In this document: positions 1 to 9,571 of the stretch, one piece after another
Layout: every line of letters begins with the position of its first letter
How positions within the stretch are numbered: the stretch's first letter is position 1
Assembly (NCBI GenBank): GCA_902774295.1
Contig: CACYHP010000005.1
Location: forward strand, 62,001-126,000
Source: an uncultured Bacteroidia bacterium
Lineage (GTDB): Bacteria; Bacteroidota; Bacteroidia; Bacteroidales; F082
Direction of reading: 5' to 3'
DNA length: 64,000 bases
Made by a program: the position numbers and the translations under genes
Notes under the pieces: model-generated
Seen by the model: only the letters and a program-made list of their open reading frames with translations
What the model was told of the DNA's origin: nothing
Databases searched by the model: none

Positions 1-64
1 CAACATTTTTTCCAGAAGTTTTAAGGTGATGAAATTATTATCAAATCTTAAAAACTTTTGTATT

Positions 65-3000
65 ATGTATTTTAAAAAATTTATCAAAAAAACTCATTTG
101 TTGATCCTGCTGTTGGCGATATTTATGCCCTGGCAGGCGAAAGCACAGGAAACACTTACGGTGTATAACGGTAATGAAACAAGCCAATACATCCCAATGT
201 ATGGCAATTATTTCGACGATTATACAAAAAGTGAATGCATCATTCCTGCAAGTATATTAAACGACATGGAAGGCGGAACAATCACCGCTATTACTTTCTA
301 TGCCGAAACGGTCGGTACCCGTACATGGGAAAATACAAACCAGAAAGTGTTTCTCAAAGAAGTTGCCAACACTACTCTTGGTGGTAGCTACAGCGGCATG
401 ACAGGTGCCACTATCGTCTTTGATGGCCGTTTAGAAATGCCGACAACATCCACAGACGGTTACACCATTACATTTTCCGAAGAATACGTCTACAATGGAG
501 GTAATCTTTTAATCGGAGTTTACAATGACGATGATGGTAGCTATAACAATGTGAAGTGGTATGGCGTTAACAACCTTACGTCAGGCGTGTCGGCATACGG
601 ATATAATAGCAGTAGCCTTGCTAATGTTAGCTATACTGCCCAAGGATTCCTCCCTAAGACAACTTTCACCTACGAGCCTGCAGGAGGCGTGAGTTGCGCA
701 AAACCTAAGAATTTCAATGCATCAGGCATCACCGCCCATGAAGCCTCTCTGACATGGACCGCAGGCGACGAAGAAAGCAATTGGGACGTCTTCGTGACTA
801 CAGACTCTGAAGTCGTGCCGGATGATAACACTACTCCGACTTATCAAGTCACGACATGCAGCAAAGAACTGACTGGACTGACCGCTCAAACCACTTATTA
901 TGCATACGTTCGCGCCAACTGTGGCGGTGACTTTAGCAAATGGGTGAAAAAGGTCTTCAGCACCACACGCGTGGCATTGACAGTTGACGCGACACACCCT
1001 TATTCACAAGACTTTGAGACCAGCAACGACTGGGGATTTGAAAACGGCTCCCTAACCAACAACTGGTGCTGGGGTAGCGCTGTCAACAATGGCGGCGAAA
1101 AATCCATGTATGTCTCCAAAGATGGCTGCACAACCTATGAATATGCGCATGGCAACACAGTAATTTACGCTTCAAAACTGTTCAACTTTGCCCAAGGTAC
1201 TTATACTTTCGTTTTCGACTGGAAGGCCAATGGAGAAAGTACTTATGATTATTTAAGAGTTGCATTGGTTCCTGGCGATGTAGAGTTTACGGCAGGTACA
1301 AACCTCCCATCAGGCGTTTCGGCTTCAGGTCTGCCAAACACATGGATAGCCCTTGATGGAGGAAGCAAACTTAACTTGGTAAGCAGTTGGCAAAACAAAA
1401 CATCGGAAGCAGCTGTTAATGGCACATACACTATGGTGTTTCTATGGCGTAATGACGGCAGTGGAGGAGAGCAGCCACCAGCGGCAATCGACAATATCAG
1501 CATCAGCTACATGACATGCCCGAGACCGACTTTGAGTTATGTCTCAAATTCCAACACTGCGTATACTGGCAGCGTCTCATGGACTGGAAGCACCGCCGAC
1601 GCTTTTGAAATTGCATATAGGCCGACAAGCGATTTCGACCCGTCAGACTATACTTTGTCGGATGTCGTTCGCATCCAGCTTGAAAACGTGACCGAATACA
1701 ACTACACCTTGCAAAACCTCACTCCAGAGACAAAATATTACATCTATATCCAGGCTAATTGCGGCTCGGAAGACGGAGTGAGTTCATGGAGCAACCGTGT
1801 GATTTTCACTACGTTGGCAACATGTTTGGTACCTTCCTATTTGACAGACGAGTCGGTAACCTCAACATCGGTGAACCTCAGCTGGACAAAAGGCGCTGAT
1901 GACCAGGATGCTTGGCAGTTCCGCTATAAAAAGACAAACGACACTGATTATAACTATGTTTTAGTTGAAAACCATCCGGAAAACACCTACACCTTACAGG
2001 GTTTGGAACCAGCCACATCATATCATGTGAATGTGCGCGCCTGGTGCGGTGGCGACGACTACAGCAAATGGAGCCTGGCAAACCAGTCATCGGACAAGAC
2101 TATCACGACAGCTTGTGCTGAACTTAAGATGCCTTACACTTGCGATTTCGAAGGTGCAGTAGAAACAGATGGACATTTCTCAACATATTCTGTGCCAAAA
2201 TGCTGGAATCGTATTGAGATGCAATATGGCAGCTATTCGCCATATACCTATTATCCATACGTTTATGACTATAGCTCTGATGCGCATGGCGGCACAAAGA
2301 GCTTGCGTATGTACAGAACTCCAAATTCGGCAATCCAAACCATTATCATGCCCGCAATTGACGACAGCTATCAGATGAGCGACCTTCAAATAAGATTCTG
2401 GGCGAAAGCGGGGTCGTCAAACAACACACTTTATGTCGGTATCATGGAAGGCGATAATTTTGTGGAAGTGGCCGCTGTTGAAGGCGTTTCGACAACATAC
2501 GCTGAATTTACAGTCCCGTTGTTAAATTATACTGGAACTGGCAGAAATATCGCCATCCGTTGCGGTTCCTCAACAGGAAACAGTTATCTGTATTTCAATA
2601 TTGATGATGTGTCGGTCGAAGTCATCCCTACATGCTGGGTCCCAACTGCATTGGCTGTCAAAGAGACAAGCTATAATTCAGCTTCACTGACATGGAACGC
2701 AGGCAAAGATGAAACCGAATGGAATATCCAATACAAGAAATCTTCAGAAAGCGAATGGGGTAATCCTATACGCGTCACGACACTTCCTACGAATGAAAAC
2801 CCATACGTCTTGACCGGTCTTAAACGTGGTGCAACATACGATGTTAGAGTCCAGGCATATTGCGATGCCGACGACCAGAGCGAATGGTGCAATCCTATTA
2901 GCTTCACCACAGACTGCGGCACTTGGCCTATCGACAACGAAAACGCATTGTTTGAAGGCTTCACTGGAGATGCATTCCCGCCGGCGTGCTGGGACTGGAT

Positions 3001-4501
3001 CAGGGTGAGCAACTACTACGGCTGGCAGCACAGCACTAATGTCAATGACCCTGTCGACCCGACAGGAACCGCATTCAGCTACTGGCCAAGCGGTGACACT
3101 TACCTGATTCTGCCGCACATGCATATCAACGGTAATGCCACACTTAGTTTCGACATGGCATTCTCATCAAGCGGCTCGGGCGAGGAGAGCTCTGTCGTGT
3201 TGTCGACAACCGGCAAAACAGCTTTGGATTTCACAACCACGCTTTGGACTGCCACGGAATTCCCGACAACTAAGACAAATGTAAACATCAATCTTTCGGC
3301 TTACGATGGTCAGGATGTATATATTGCATTCAAGTTTGCTGGTGTCGGCACAAGCGGTCGTATGTGGTATGTTGACAATGTGGGCGTTTATTGTACATCT
3401 TACCCGAATGAGGTTCAGGGCTACACCACCAATGCAGATGGATGGCGCTTGATTGCATCGCCTTTGGCTGAGACAATACTGGCAAATGATGTCCTGAACA
3501 TGACCACTGGTGATTTCGATTTGTATCGTTTTAACCAAAGCTCTGATACTCAATGGGAAAACTGGAAGAAAGAAGGTTCAAGCCATTATCATTTCGGATT
3601 GGAGCCTGGAAAAGGTTATCTATATGCCAACAACTCTAATACTACGCTGACATTTATCGGTACGAAATATTCGGGCGATGGTAATGTGACGCTGAGCAGG
3701 GCAGTAGGCTCGTCTCTTGCGGGCTGGAACCTCATCGGTAACCCGTTTGCACAAGCTGCTACAGTGGCAAAAGACTTCTACGTGATGAATAACGACGGTT
3801 CCGGCCTCATCGCAGCAACGGGACATAACGTAGCAGCAATGGAAGGCATTATGGTGTACGCCGAAAACGATGGAGAAATCGTCACATTTGTTCCAAATAC
3901 AAGAGATTCTCAGGCAGATGAGCAGATCGTACTCAACCTGAGTCGTGGTGAGAGTGATGTCATCGACCGTGTCATCGTACGTTTGGGCGAAAGCGGCACG
4001 TTGCCAAAATACTCGTTGAACGACAATAACGCAAAGATTTATGTCGCTCAAGAAGACATGGATTATTCCGTGGTTCATGGCTTTGAGTCAGGCAATATGC
4101 AGGTCAATTTCGAATCAAAACATATTGGAGAATACAGTTTCAGTGTTAACCTTGAAAATGCCGATGTGAAATATCTGCATCTTCTCGACAAGATTACCGG
4201 CGACGATGTTGACATGCTTAGCGAAGGATACTACACTTTCATCGGTTCACCGAGCGACAGATATGACCGCTTCGTCTTGCGTTTTGGCTCAACGGCAAGC
4301 ACAATTTCCGATGTTTTTGCATATCAAAACGGTGATGAAATCGTCGTCAATGGCGAGGGCGAACTTCAGGTGTTCGACGTGATGGGACGCATGATAGCGA
4401 ACCATCGTGTATCAGGAGTAGAGACTGTTGAAAAACCGTCTCAATGCGGTGTTTATATATTCAAGTTGAATGAGAAGATTCAGAAAATTGTTATTCGTTA
4501 A
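65..4501 (+). CDS. Large secreted fibronectin type III / adhesin-like protein with T9SS sorting domain
   Basis: Predicted cell-surface or secreted protein of about 1,480 residues. The N-terminus has a lysine-rich stretch, a hydrophobic core and a cleavage-like AKAQ site, so it is a signal peptide. A beta-rich domain follows (to about residue 200), then Fn3-like modules with recurring LTWTAG, LSWTKG and LTWNAG strands and TYYAYVRANC-like strands. These alternate with jelly-roll (cleaved adhesin / choice-of-anchor J type) domains, recognisable by closing strands such as AIDNISI, NIDDVSV and YVDNVGV. The C-terminal 70 residues (VFDVMGRMIANH ... GVYIFKL) match the T9SS type A sorting pattern, so export by the type IX system is inferred. 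In-frame starts also exist at 26 (GTG) and 29 (ATG); 65 gives the most normal signal peptide. The ligand or substrate is unknown. The small gene at 4522 follows after 20 nt. Confidence 0.85.
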   Translation: MYFKKFIKKTHLLILLLAIFMPWQAKAQETLTVYNGNETSQYIPMYGNYFDDYTKSECIIPASILNDMEGGTITAITFYAETVGTRTWENTNQKVFLKEVANTTLGGSYSGMTGATIVFDGRLEMPTTSTDGYTITFSEEYVYNGGNLLIGVYNDDDGSYNNVKWYGVNNLTSGVSAYGYNSSSLANVSYTAQGFLPKTTFTYEPAGGVSCAKPKNFNASGITAHEASLTWTAGDEESNWDVFVTTDSEVVPDDNTTPTYQVTTCSKELTGLTAQTTYYAYVRANCGGDFSKWVKKVFSTTRVALTVDATHPYSQDFETSNDWGFENGSLTNNWCWGSAVNNGGEKSMYVSKDGCTTYEYAHGNTVIYASKLFNFAQGTYTFVFDWKANGESTYDYLRVALVPGDVEFTAGTNLPSGVSASGLPNTWIALDGGSKLNLVSSWQNKTSEAAVNGTYTMVFLWRNDGSGGEQPPAAIDNISISYMTCPRPTLSYVSNSNTAYTGSVSWTGSTADAFEIAYRPTSDFDPSDYTLSDVVRIQLENVTEYNYTLQNLTPETKYYIYIQANCGSEDGVSSWSNRVIFTTLATCLVPSYLTDESVTSTSVNLSWTKGADDQDAWQFRYKKTNDTDYNYVLVENHPENTYTLQGLEPATSYHVNVRAWCGGDDYSKWSLANQSSDKTITTACAELKMPYTCDFEGAVETDGHFSTYSVPKCWNRIEMQYGSYSPYTYYPYVYDYSSDAHGGTKSLRMYRTPNSAIQTIIMPAIDDSYQMSDLQIRFWAKAGSSNNTLYVGIMEGDNFVEVAAVEGVSTTYAEFTVPLLNYTGTGRNIAIRCGSSTGNSYLYFNIDDVSVEVIPTCWVPTALAVKETSYNSASLTWNAGKDETEWNIQYKKSSESEWGNPIRVTTLPTNENPYVLTGLKRGATYDVRVQAYCDADDQSEWCNPISFTTDCGTWPIDNENALFEGFTGDAFPPACWDWIRVSNYYGWQHSTNVNDPVDPTGTAFSYWPSGDTYLILPHMHINGNATLSFDMAFSSSGSGEESSVVLSTTGKTALDFTTTLWTATEFPTTKTNVNINLSAYDGQDVYIAFKFAGVGTSGRMWYVDNVGVYCTSYPNEVQGYTTNADGWRLIASPLAETILANDVLNMTTGDFDLYRFNQSSDTQWENWKKEGSSHYHFGLEPGKGYLYANNSNTTLTFIGTKYSGDGNVTLSRAVGSSLAGWNLIGNPFAQAATVAKDFYVMNNDGSGLIAATGHNVAAMEGIMVYAENDGEIVTFVPNTRDSQADEQIVLNLSRGESDVIDRVIVRLGESGTLPKYSLNDNNAKIYVAQEDMDYSVVHGFESGNMQVNFESKHIGEYSFSVNLENADVKYLHLLDKITGDDVDMLSEGYYTFIGSPSDRYDRFVLRFGSTASTISDVFAYQNGDEIVVNGEGELQVFDVMGRMIANHRVSGVETVEKPSQCGVYIFKLNEKIQKIVIR

Positions 4502-4521
4502 ATTATGAAAGGGGAAATAAA

Positions 4522-4767
4522 ATGAAAAAGATATTTTTAGCAATAGCATTGGTATTGACGTTGGGTTTCGGAGCAAATGCTCAGATTGGTCTTACAGACG
4601 CTTTCTTCAACGATTGGGCACAGAGTGACTTGATGCGTGACATCACGCTTATCTCTCTTCCTAATGAGCACGGTCTCACAGAAGACGTCACTGGCGCTCC
4701 TCTCGGCAGCGGATTGTTCATCCTTGGCGCTCTTGGCGCAGCATACGCTTTGAGGAAGAAGGAATAG
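4522..4767 (+). CDS. Small secreted protein with PEP-CTERM-like C-terminal tail
   Basis: An 81-residue protein with a clean signal peptide (KKIFLAIALVLTLGFGANAQ). The mature part is only about 60 residues. It ends in PLGSG, a short hydrophobic helix (LFILGALGAAYAL) and a basic cluster RKKE. This motif-helix-basic layout is that of exosortase/sortase-type recognition tails. It resembles the PID-CTERM tails described in Bacteroidota, but that assignment is inference and no sorting enzyme lies in the window. A purine-rich stretch (gaaaggggaaa) precedes the ATG. It sits 20 nt after the T9SS adhesin gene and before a strong terminator, so the two are probably co-transcribed. No function is known. 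Confidence 0.75.
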   Translation: MKKIFLAIALVLTLGFGANAQIGLTDAFFNDWAQSDLMRDITLISLPNEHGLTEDVTGAPLGSGLFILGALGAAYALRKKE

Positions 4768-4794
4768 GCTTAATAGTCAAGACTTTAAGGCGAT

Positions 4795-4829
4795 GGGCCC
4801 GGTGTTTTGCCGGGCTCATTTTTTTTTGT
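4795..4829 (+). terminator. Rho-independent terminator
   Basis: GC-rich hairpin with arms gggcccgg and ccgggctc around a short loop, followed by a run of nine T. It closes the adhesin/small-protein transcription unit and separates it from the hydrogenase operon. Confidence 0.85.
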
Positions 4830-4872
4830 TTGATAAATTTTATTAATTATTTTTTTATATGAAAAAGATTCG

Positions 4873-4880
4873 TATCTTTG
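4873..4880 (+). promoter_or_regulatory. -7 promoter element of the hydrogenase operon
   Basis: TATCTTTG fits the Bacteroidota primary-sigma -7 consensus TAnnTTTG. It lies after the upstream terminator and about 70 nt before the first hydrogenase gene, leaving a 5' UTR of about 65 nt. Confidence 0.65.
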
Positions 4881-4952
4881 CCAAACGTTAAAATAGGTTA
4901 GAAATATTGAAGAAATATTCATAAATCATTCATTAACATAATTTTACGAAAT

Positions 4953-5342
4953 ATGGCAAAAGTAAAATCATTGGCAGAATTGAAGGCAATGAGAGAGAAA
5001 TTACAGTCAAATCTCGACCTTCGTGAAAAGAGCAACAACCCTGATTCAATGGTTCAGGTGAAAGTCGCTATGGCAACTTGCGGTATCGCCGCCGGTGCAA
5101 AACAGGTGATGGAACACATGATGGAGAAAGCCGACGAGCTTAAACTCAGCATCGTCTTCACTCAGACAGGCTGCATGGGCTACTGCCACGCAGAACCTAC
5201 CATCGAGGTGAAAGTTCCGGGCAAAGACCCGATCGTCTTCGGTCACGTCGACAACAAACGCGCTGACGAAATCCTCGAGAAGTATGTCATGAACAACGAG
5301 CTCGTCGAGGGTATCATCCCTGTGAACTATGAGAAAATCTAA
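4953..5342 (+). CDS. HndB-like thioredoxin-fold [2Fe-2S] ferredoxin subunit of bifurcating hydrogenase
   Basis: A 129-residue protein with a thioredoxin-like [2Fe-2S] ferredoxin fold. Its cysteines fall in ATCGIAAGA and in TGCMGYC, the arrangement seen in HndB of NADP/NAD-reducing [FeFe] hydrogenases. The N-terminal 35 residues are a charged helix (LAELKAMREKLQSNLDLREKS). It is the first gene of a four-gene operon with NuoF-like, HydA and NuoE-like subunits; 28 nt separate it from the next gene. By analogy it is an electron-transfer subunit on the cytosolic complex. The symbol hndB would be by homology only, so none is assigned. Confidence 0.88.
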   Translation: MAKVKSLAELKAMREKLQSNLDLREKSNNPDSMVQVKVAMATCGIAAGAKQVMEHMMEKADELKLSIVFTQTGCMGYCHAEPTIEVKVPGKDPIVFGHVDNKRADEILEKYVMNNELVEGIIPVNYEKI

Positions 5343-5370
5343 TCATTCATTCTAAATTGGAGGACTTTAT

Positions 5371-7185
5371 ATGACAAAAATCAAAACGCACGTGCTTTGC
5401 TGCGGTGGTACCGGATGTAAGGCATCTGCAAGTGATGAGATCATCTCAACCTTTGAAAAATTATTGAAGGAAAAAGGTTTGCAAGATGAAGTTCAGGTCA
5501 TCAGAACAGGCTGCTTCGGCTTCTGCGAGAAGGGCCCTATCGTAAAGATGCTTCCTGACAACACATTCTATACTCAGGTCAAACCTGAAGATGTCGAGAA
5601 AATCATCAACGAGCACATCATCAAAGGTCGTAAGGTCACAGACCTTCTCTACCTCGATCCGGAAAACAAACAGCATGTCGCCGACTCAAAGCACATGGGT
5701 TTCTACAAGAAACAGCTCCGTATAGCTTTGCGTAACTGCGGTTTCATCAACCCAGAAGACATCGACGAATACATCTCACGCGGTGGTTATGAAGCTATCG
5801 CTAAGGTTCTCGGCGAGATGACACCTCAGCAGGTCATCGACGAGGTCACCAAGTCAGGTCTCCGTGGCCGTGGTGGCGCGGGCTTCCCGACAGGTGTGAA
5901 ATGGGGTCTCTGCGCAAAGAACCAGGCCGACCAGAAATACGTCATCTGCAACGCTGACGAAGGTGACCCGGGTGCGTTCATGGACCGTTCTATCATGGAA
6001 GGTGACCCGAACTCAATCATCGAGGCTATGGCTATCTGCGGATACGCTATCGGCGCAACAAAGGGTTTGGTTTACATCCGTGCTGAATACCCATTGGCTA
6101 TCCACCGTTTGCAGGTTGCTATCGCTCAGGCTCGTGAATACGGCCTCCTCGGCGACGACATCCTCGGCAGCGGCTTCAACTTCGATATCGAGCTTCGCTA
6201 CGGCGCCGGCGCATTCGTCTGCGGTGAAGAGACAGCTCTTATCCACTCAATGGAAGGTAAACGTGGTGAACCTACTTTGAAACCACCATTCCCGGCTGTT
6301 TCAGGTTACATGGCAAAACCATCTAACGTCAACAACGTTGAGACATTCGCAAATATCCCGATCATCATCACAAAGGGTGCTGACTGGTTCGCATCAATCG
6401 GATCAGAGAAGTCAAAAGGTACAAAGGTGTTCGCATTGGCAGGTCAGATCAACAACGTCGGTCTTATCGAGGTTCCTATGGGAACAACACTCCGCGACAT
6501 CATCTACGAAATCGGTGGTGGTATCAAGGGTGGCCGTAAGTTCAAAGCTGTCCAGACCGGTGGTCCTTCAGGCGGCTGCTTGACAGAGAAACACCTCGAC
6601 ACAGCTATCGACTACGATTCATTGATGGCTGCTGGCTCAATGATGGGCTCAGGCGGTATGGTCGTCATGGACGACACATCATGTATGGTTGCTATCGCTA
6701 AGTTCTACCTCGAGTTCACATGCGAAGAGAGCTGCGGTAAATGCTCACCATGCCGTATCGGTAACAAGAGAATGCTCGAAATCCTCAACAAGATCACAGA
6801 AGGCAACGGAACAATGGACGACCTCCAGGAGCTCCGCAACCTCGCAGCTGTTATCAAAGACACAGCATTGTGCGGTCTTGGTCAGACATCACCTAACCCG
6901 GTATTGTCAACACTCGACAACTTCTGGGATGAATACGTTGAGCACGTCGTCGACAAGAAGTGCCGCGCTGGTGTCTGCAAGAAACTCATGAACTACGTCA
7001 TCGACAAGGATAAATGTATCGGCTGCGGCAAATGCGCCAAGAACTGCCCTGCAGAAGCCATCTCGAAGACCAACTACATCGCCGAAGGTCACAAGCTTCC
7101 TTCAATGGAAATCGACACAACGAAGTGTATCAAGTGCGGTGCATGTATGAGTGGATGTAAATTTGATGCTATTTCTGTCAAATAA
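5371..7185 (+). CDS. hydB: Bifurcating [FeFe] hydrogenase, NuoF-like NADH/FMN subunit (HydB/HndC)
   Basis: A 604-residue flavoprotein subunit that binds FMN and NAD(H) and is the NADH-side module of HydABC-type hydrogenases. The domains in order are an N-terminal thioredoxin-like [2Fe-2S] region (CGGTGCKAS near residue 11 and TGCFGFC near 47), a NuoF core with the nucleotide-binding glycine motif GRGGAGFPTG (about 166-175), an SLBB region, and the NuoF C-terminal [4Fe-4S] motif ESCGKCSPCRIG (about 452). Two ferredoxin [4Fe-4S] clusters end it (CIGCGKCAKNC near 549, CIKCGACMSGC near 586). The extra N- and C-terminal cluster domains separate it from the complex I subunit (about 430 aa). No other complex I genes are nearby. 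Confidence 0.93.
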   Translation: MTKIKTHVLCCGGTGCKASASDEIISTFEKLLKEKGLQDEVQVIRTGCFGFCEKGPIVKMLPDNTFYTQVKPEDVEKIINEHIIKGRKVTDLLYLDPENKQHVADSKHMGFYKKQLRIALRNCGFINPEDIDEYISRGGYEAIAKVLGEMTPQQVIDEVTKSGLRGRGGAGFPTGVKWGLCAKNQADQKYVICNADEGDPGAFMDRSIMEGDPNSIIEAMAICGYAIGATKGLVYIRAEYPLAIHRLQVAIAQAREYGLLGDDILGSGFNFDIELRYGAGAFVCGEETALIHSMEGKRGEPTLKPPFPAVSGYMAKPSNVNNVETFANIPIIITKGADWFASIGSEKSKGTKVFALAGQINNVGLIEVPMGTTLRDIIYEIGGGIKGGRKFKAVQTGGPSGGCLTEKHLDTAIDYDSLMAAGSMMGSGGMVVMDDTSCMVAIAKFYLEFTCEESCGKCSPCRIGNKRMLEILNKITEGNGTMDDLQELRNLAAVIKDTALCGLGQTSPNPVLSTLDNFWDEYVEHVVDKKCRAGVCKKLMNYVIDKDKCIGCGKCAKNCPAEAISKTNYIAEGHKLPSMEIDTTKCIKCGACMSGCKFDAISVK

Positions 7186-7204
7186 AATAGAGGAGGAGAA
7201 AGAT

Positions 7205-8992
7205 ATGATTAATGTAACAATAGATAACAAACAGATTCAGGTCGCAGAAGGCACAACAATTTTGAAAGCTGCCCGTCAGGCCGGTATTCATATTCCTACC
7301 CTCTGCTATTTCGAGTTGGCAGGAATGAACTTTGAGAACAAACCAGGTGGATGCCGTGTTTGCGTTGTCGAGATCACAAAGGATTTCAACGGCAAACCGC
7401 GTCGTAACCTTGCTCCAGCTTGCGCTACAGACTGCGTCGAAGGTATGGAAGTTCTCACACACAGCGCCCGCGTCATCAACGCACGCCGCACTGTCGTTGA
7501 GCTGATTCTTTCAGACCACCCGACAGACTGCTTGACATGCGCTAAGTCAGGACAGTGCGAACTCCAGAAGCTCGCTCAGAACCTCGGTATCCGCGACATC
7601 CCATTCAAGGGTGAGCAGTCAACATACCGCAAGGATATGTCACCTTCAATCGTGCGTGACATCGACAAATGTATCATGTGCCGCCGCTGCGAGAACGTAT
7701 GTAACAACATCCAGACAGTCGGTGCTTTGTCAGCTGTGAACCGTGGCTTCCAGGCCGTTGTCGCTCCAGCTTTCGAGCAGGACCTCATGGATTCACCATG
7801 CGTCATGTGCGGTCAGTGCGTCCAGGTGTGCCCAGTCGGCGCTTTGAGCGAGGTTGACGACACACGCGCTGTCATGGCAGCTATCAACAATCCTAAGAAG
7901 ACCGTCATCGTCAACACAGCTCCTGCAACACGTGTCGCCCTCGGCGAAGAGTTCGGCATGCCAGCAGGTACTATCGTCACAGGCCAGATGGCAGCAGCAT
8001 TGCGCCGCCTCGGCTTCGACTATGTGTTCGATACAGACTTCACCGCTGACTTGACAATCATGGAAGAAGGTACAGAGCTCCTCGGCAGAATCAAGAAGTT
8101 CATGGCAGGCGACAAGTCAGTGCGTCTCCCTATCTTGACATCATGCTGCCCAGGTTGGGTCAACTTCTTCGAGCACAACTTCCCAGATATGCTTGACGTT
8201 CCTTCAACAGCTAAGTCACCTATGCAGATGTTCGGCGCTGTCGCAAAGAACTACTGGGCAGAGAAGATGGGCATCAAGAGAGAAGACCTCGTCGTCGTCT
8301 CTATCATGCCTTGCTTGGCAAAGAAATACGAAAGCAAACGTAAAGAGTTCTACAAAGACGGTAACCCGGATATCGACTACGTCCTTTCAACACGTGAGTT
8401 GGCTCGCTTGATCAAGCAGTTCAACCTCGACCTTAAGGACATGCCATCAGAGGATTACGATGATCCGCTCGGCGAGTCAACAGGTGCTGCTGTCATCTTC
8501 GGTGCAACAGGTGGTGTTATCGAGGCTGCTGTCCGTACAGCATACGAGGTATTCACTGGCAAACCGCTTCCTAAGATCGACTTTACAGAACTCCGTGGTA
8601 TGGACGGTATCCGTGACGCTTGGGTTGACTTCGCAGGCACCCCAATCCACATCGGTATCGCTCACGGTCTGGCAAATGCACGCAAGCTCCTCGAAAGAGT
8701 TCGCGAAGGCAAAGAGCAGTTCCACGCTATCGAAGTCATGGCTTGCCCAGGCGGTTGCGTCGGCGGAGCTGGTCAGCCATATCACCATGGCAACAGTGAA
8801 ATCATCAAGAAACGTACAGAGGCTATCTATCGTGAAGACCTCGGCAAACCAATCCGTAAGTCACACGAGAATCCTTCAATCAAGAAGATCTACGCTGAGT
8901 ACTTTGGTGAACCATGCGGCCACAAGTCACATGAACTGCTGCATACACACTATTTCGACAAGTCAGAACATGTTGAGATTAGCGAAAAATAA
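7205..8992 (+). CDS. hydA: [FeFe] hydrogenase catalytic subunit HydA
   Basis: A 595-residue catalytic subunit that reversibly reduces protons to H2. The N-terminus has a [2Fe-2S] ferredoxin domain, then the NuoG-like His/Cys cluster region (HPTDCLTCAKSGQC) and a two-[4Fe-4S] ferredoxin domain (CIMCRRCENVC, CVMCGQCVQVC). The H-cluster signatures are all intact: TSCCPGW (312-318), MPCLAKKYE (368-376) and MACPGGCVGGAGQP (512-525). A small-subunit tail follows (KIYAEYFGEPCGHKSHELLH). The start at 7205 is chosen because a strong purine-rich ribosome site (gaggaggagaaag) precedes it; an upstream in-frame start at 7151 would overlap hydB and add a non-ferredoxin leader. The context indicates an electron-bifurcating, group A3-like enzyme. 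Confidence 0.96.
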   Translation: MINVTIDNKQIQVAEGTTILKAARQAGIHIPTLCYFELAGMNFENKPGGCRVCVVEITKDFNGKPRRNLAPACATDCVEGMEVLTHSARVINARRTVVELILSDHPTDCLTCAKSGQCELQKLAQNLGIRDIPFKGEQSTYRKDMSPSIVRDIDKCIMCRRCENVCNNIQTVGALSAVNRGFQAVVAPAFEQDLMDSPCVMCGQCVQVCPVGALSEVDDTRAVMAAINNPKKTVIVNTAPATRVALGEEFGMPAGTIVTGQMAAALRRLGFDYVFDTDFTADLTIMEEGTELLGRIKKFMAGDKSVRLPILTSCCPGWVNFFEHNFPDMLDVPSTAKSPMQMFGAVAKNYWAEKMGIKREDLVVVSIMPCLAKKYESKRKEFYKDGNPDIDYVLSTRELARLIKQFNLDLKDMPSEDYDDPLGESTGAAVIFGATGGVIEAAVRTAYEVFTGKPLPKIDFTELRGMDGIRDAWVDFAGTPIHIGIAHGLANARKLLERVREGKEQFHAIEVMACPGGCVGGAGQPYHHGNSEIIKKRTEAIYREDLGKPIRKSHENPSIKKIYAEYFGEPCGHKSHELLHTHYFDKSEHVEISEK

Positions 8993-9019
8993 TTGTTGGA
9001 AAATTAAAAATTGAATATT

Positions 9020-9499
9020 ATGGCAGTTATTAAATTATCAGAAGATAAAATCAACTTCATTAAGGATGTTTGCAAATCATTCCGTAATGACGGTGGTGAA
9101 GTTATCAACGTGCTTCACAAGGTTCAGGGTGAGTACGGCTACCTCTCAGCAGAAGTTCAGGAACTCGTCGCTAAGGAGTTGAACATCCCTGTATCAAGAG
9201 TTTACGGTATCGTTTCATTCTATTCGTTCTTCACCATGACTCCAAAGGGCAAATACCCGATTTCAGTTTGCTTGGGTACAGCCTGCTACGTGCGTGGTGC
9301 TGAGAAGGTTTTGGATGAATTGAAACGTCAGCTCGGCGTTGAAGTCGGTGGCACAACACCTGACGGAAAGTTCTCATTGAACTGCCTCCGTTGCGTGGGC
9401 GCCTGCGGTCTTGCTCCAGTCGCTATGATCGGTGACAAGGTCTACGGCCGTTTGACACCAGACAAAGTCAAAGAAGTTTTGGCTGAGTATAAGGATTAA
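9020..9499 (+). CDS. hydC: Bifurcating hydrogenase, NuoE-like [2Fe-2S] subunit (HydC/HndA)
   Basis: A 159-residue thioredoxin-fold [2Fe-2S] protein of the NuoE family. The four cluster cysteines fall in CLGTAC (84 and 89) and CLRCVGACGLAP (125 and 129 are the likely ligands; C122 is an extra Cys). The helical N-terminus (INFIKDVCKSF ... VLHKVQGEYGYLS) is typical. As the last gene of the operon it completes a HndB-HydB-HydA-HydC set that can couple NAD(H), ferredoxin and H2. ATG 9020 is preferred over the in-frame TTG at 9011. A GTAGAGACG palindrome lies 24 nt downstream. Confidence 0.93.
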   Translation: MAVIKLSEDKINFIKDVCKSFRNDGGEVINVLHKVQGEYGYLSAEVQELVAKELNIPVSRVYGIVSFYSFFTMTPKGKYPISVCLGTACYVRGAEKVLDELKRQLGVEVGGTTPDGKFSLNCLRCVGACGLAPVAMIGDKVYGRLTPDKVKEVLAEYKD

Positions 9500-9522
9500 T
9501 TAATACCTTATTATTAATAAAT

Positions 9523-9551
9523 GTAGAGACGTCACAATGTGGCGTCTCTAC
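9523..9551. repeat. REP-like palindrome, GTAGAGACG family, copy 1
   Basis: Near-perfect inverted repeat with arms GTAGAGACG and CGTCTCTAC around a short centre. It sits between the convergent hydC and the C10 protease gene and could terminate both. The same arms recur at 63618-63646. Confidence 0.75.
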
Positions 9552-9571
9552 TCTTTTATCTATTATCTATG

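Noticed and set aside
3620..4078. Antisense frames in the adhesin gene
   Set aside because: Composition-driven shadows of a clear Fn3/T9SS coding frame.
4881..4952. Rex-type operator before the hydrogenase operon
   Set aside because: Only an A/T-rich imperfect repeat (gaaatattgaagaaatattc) is present; it does not match the Rex consensus.
7151..7204. Upstream start for hydA at 7151
   Set aside because: It overlaps hydB and adds a leader unlike other HydA proteins; 7205 has a strong purine-rich ribosome site.
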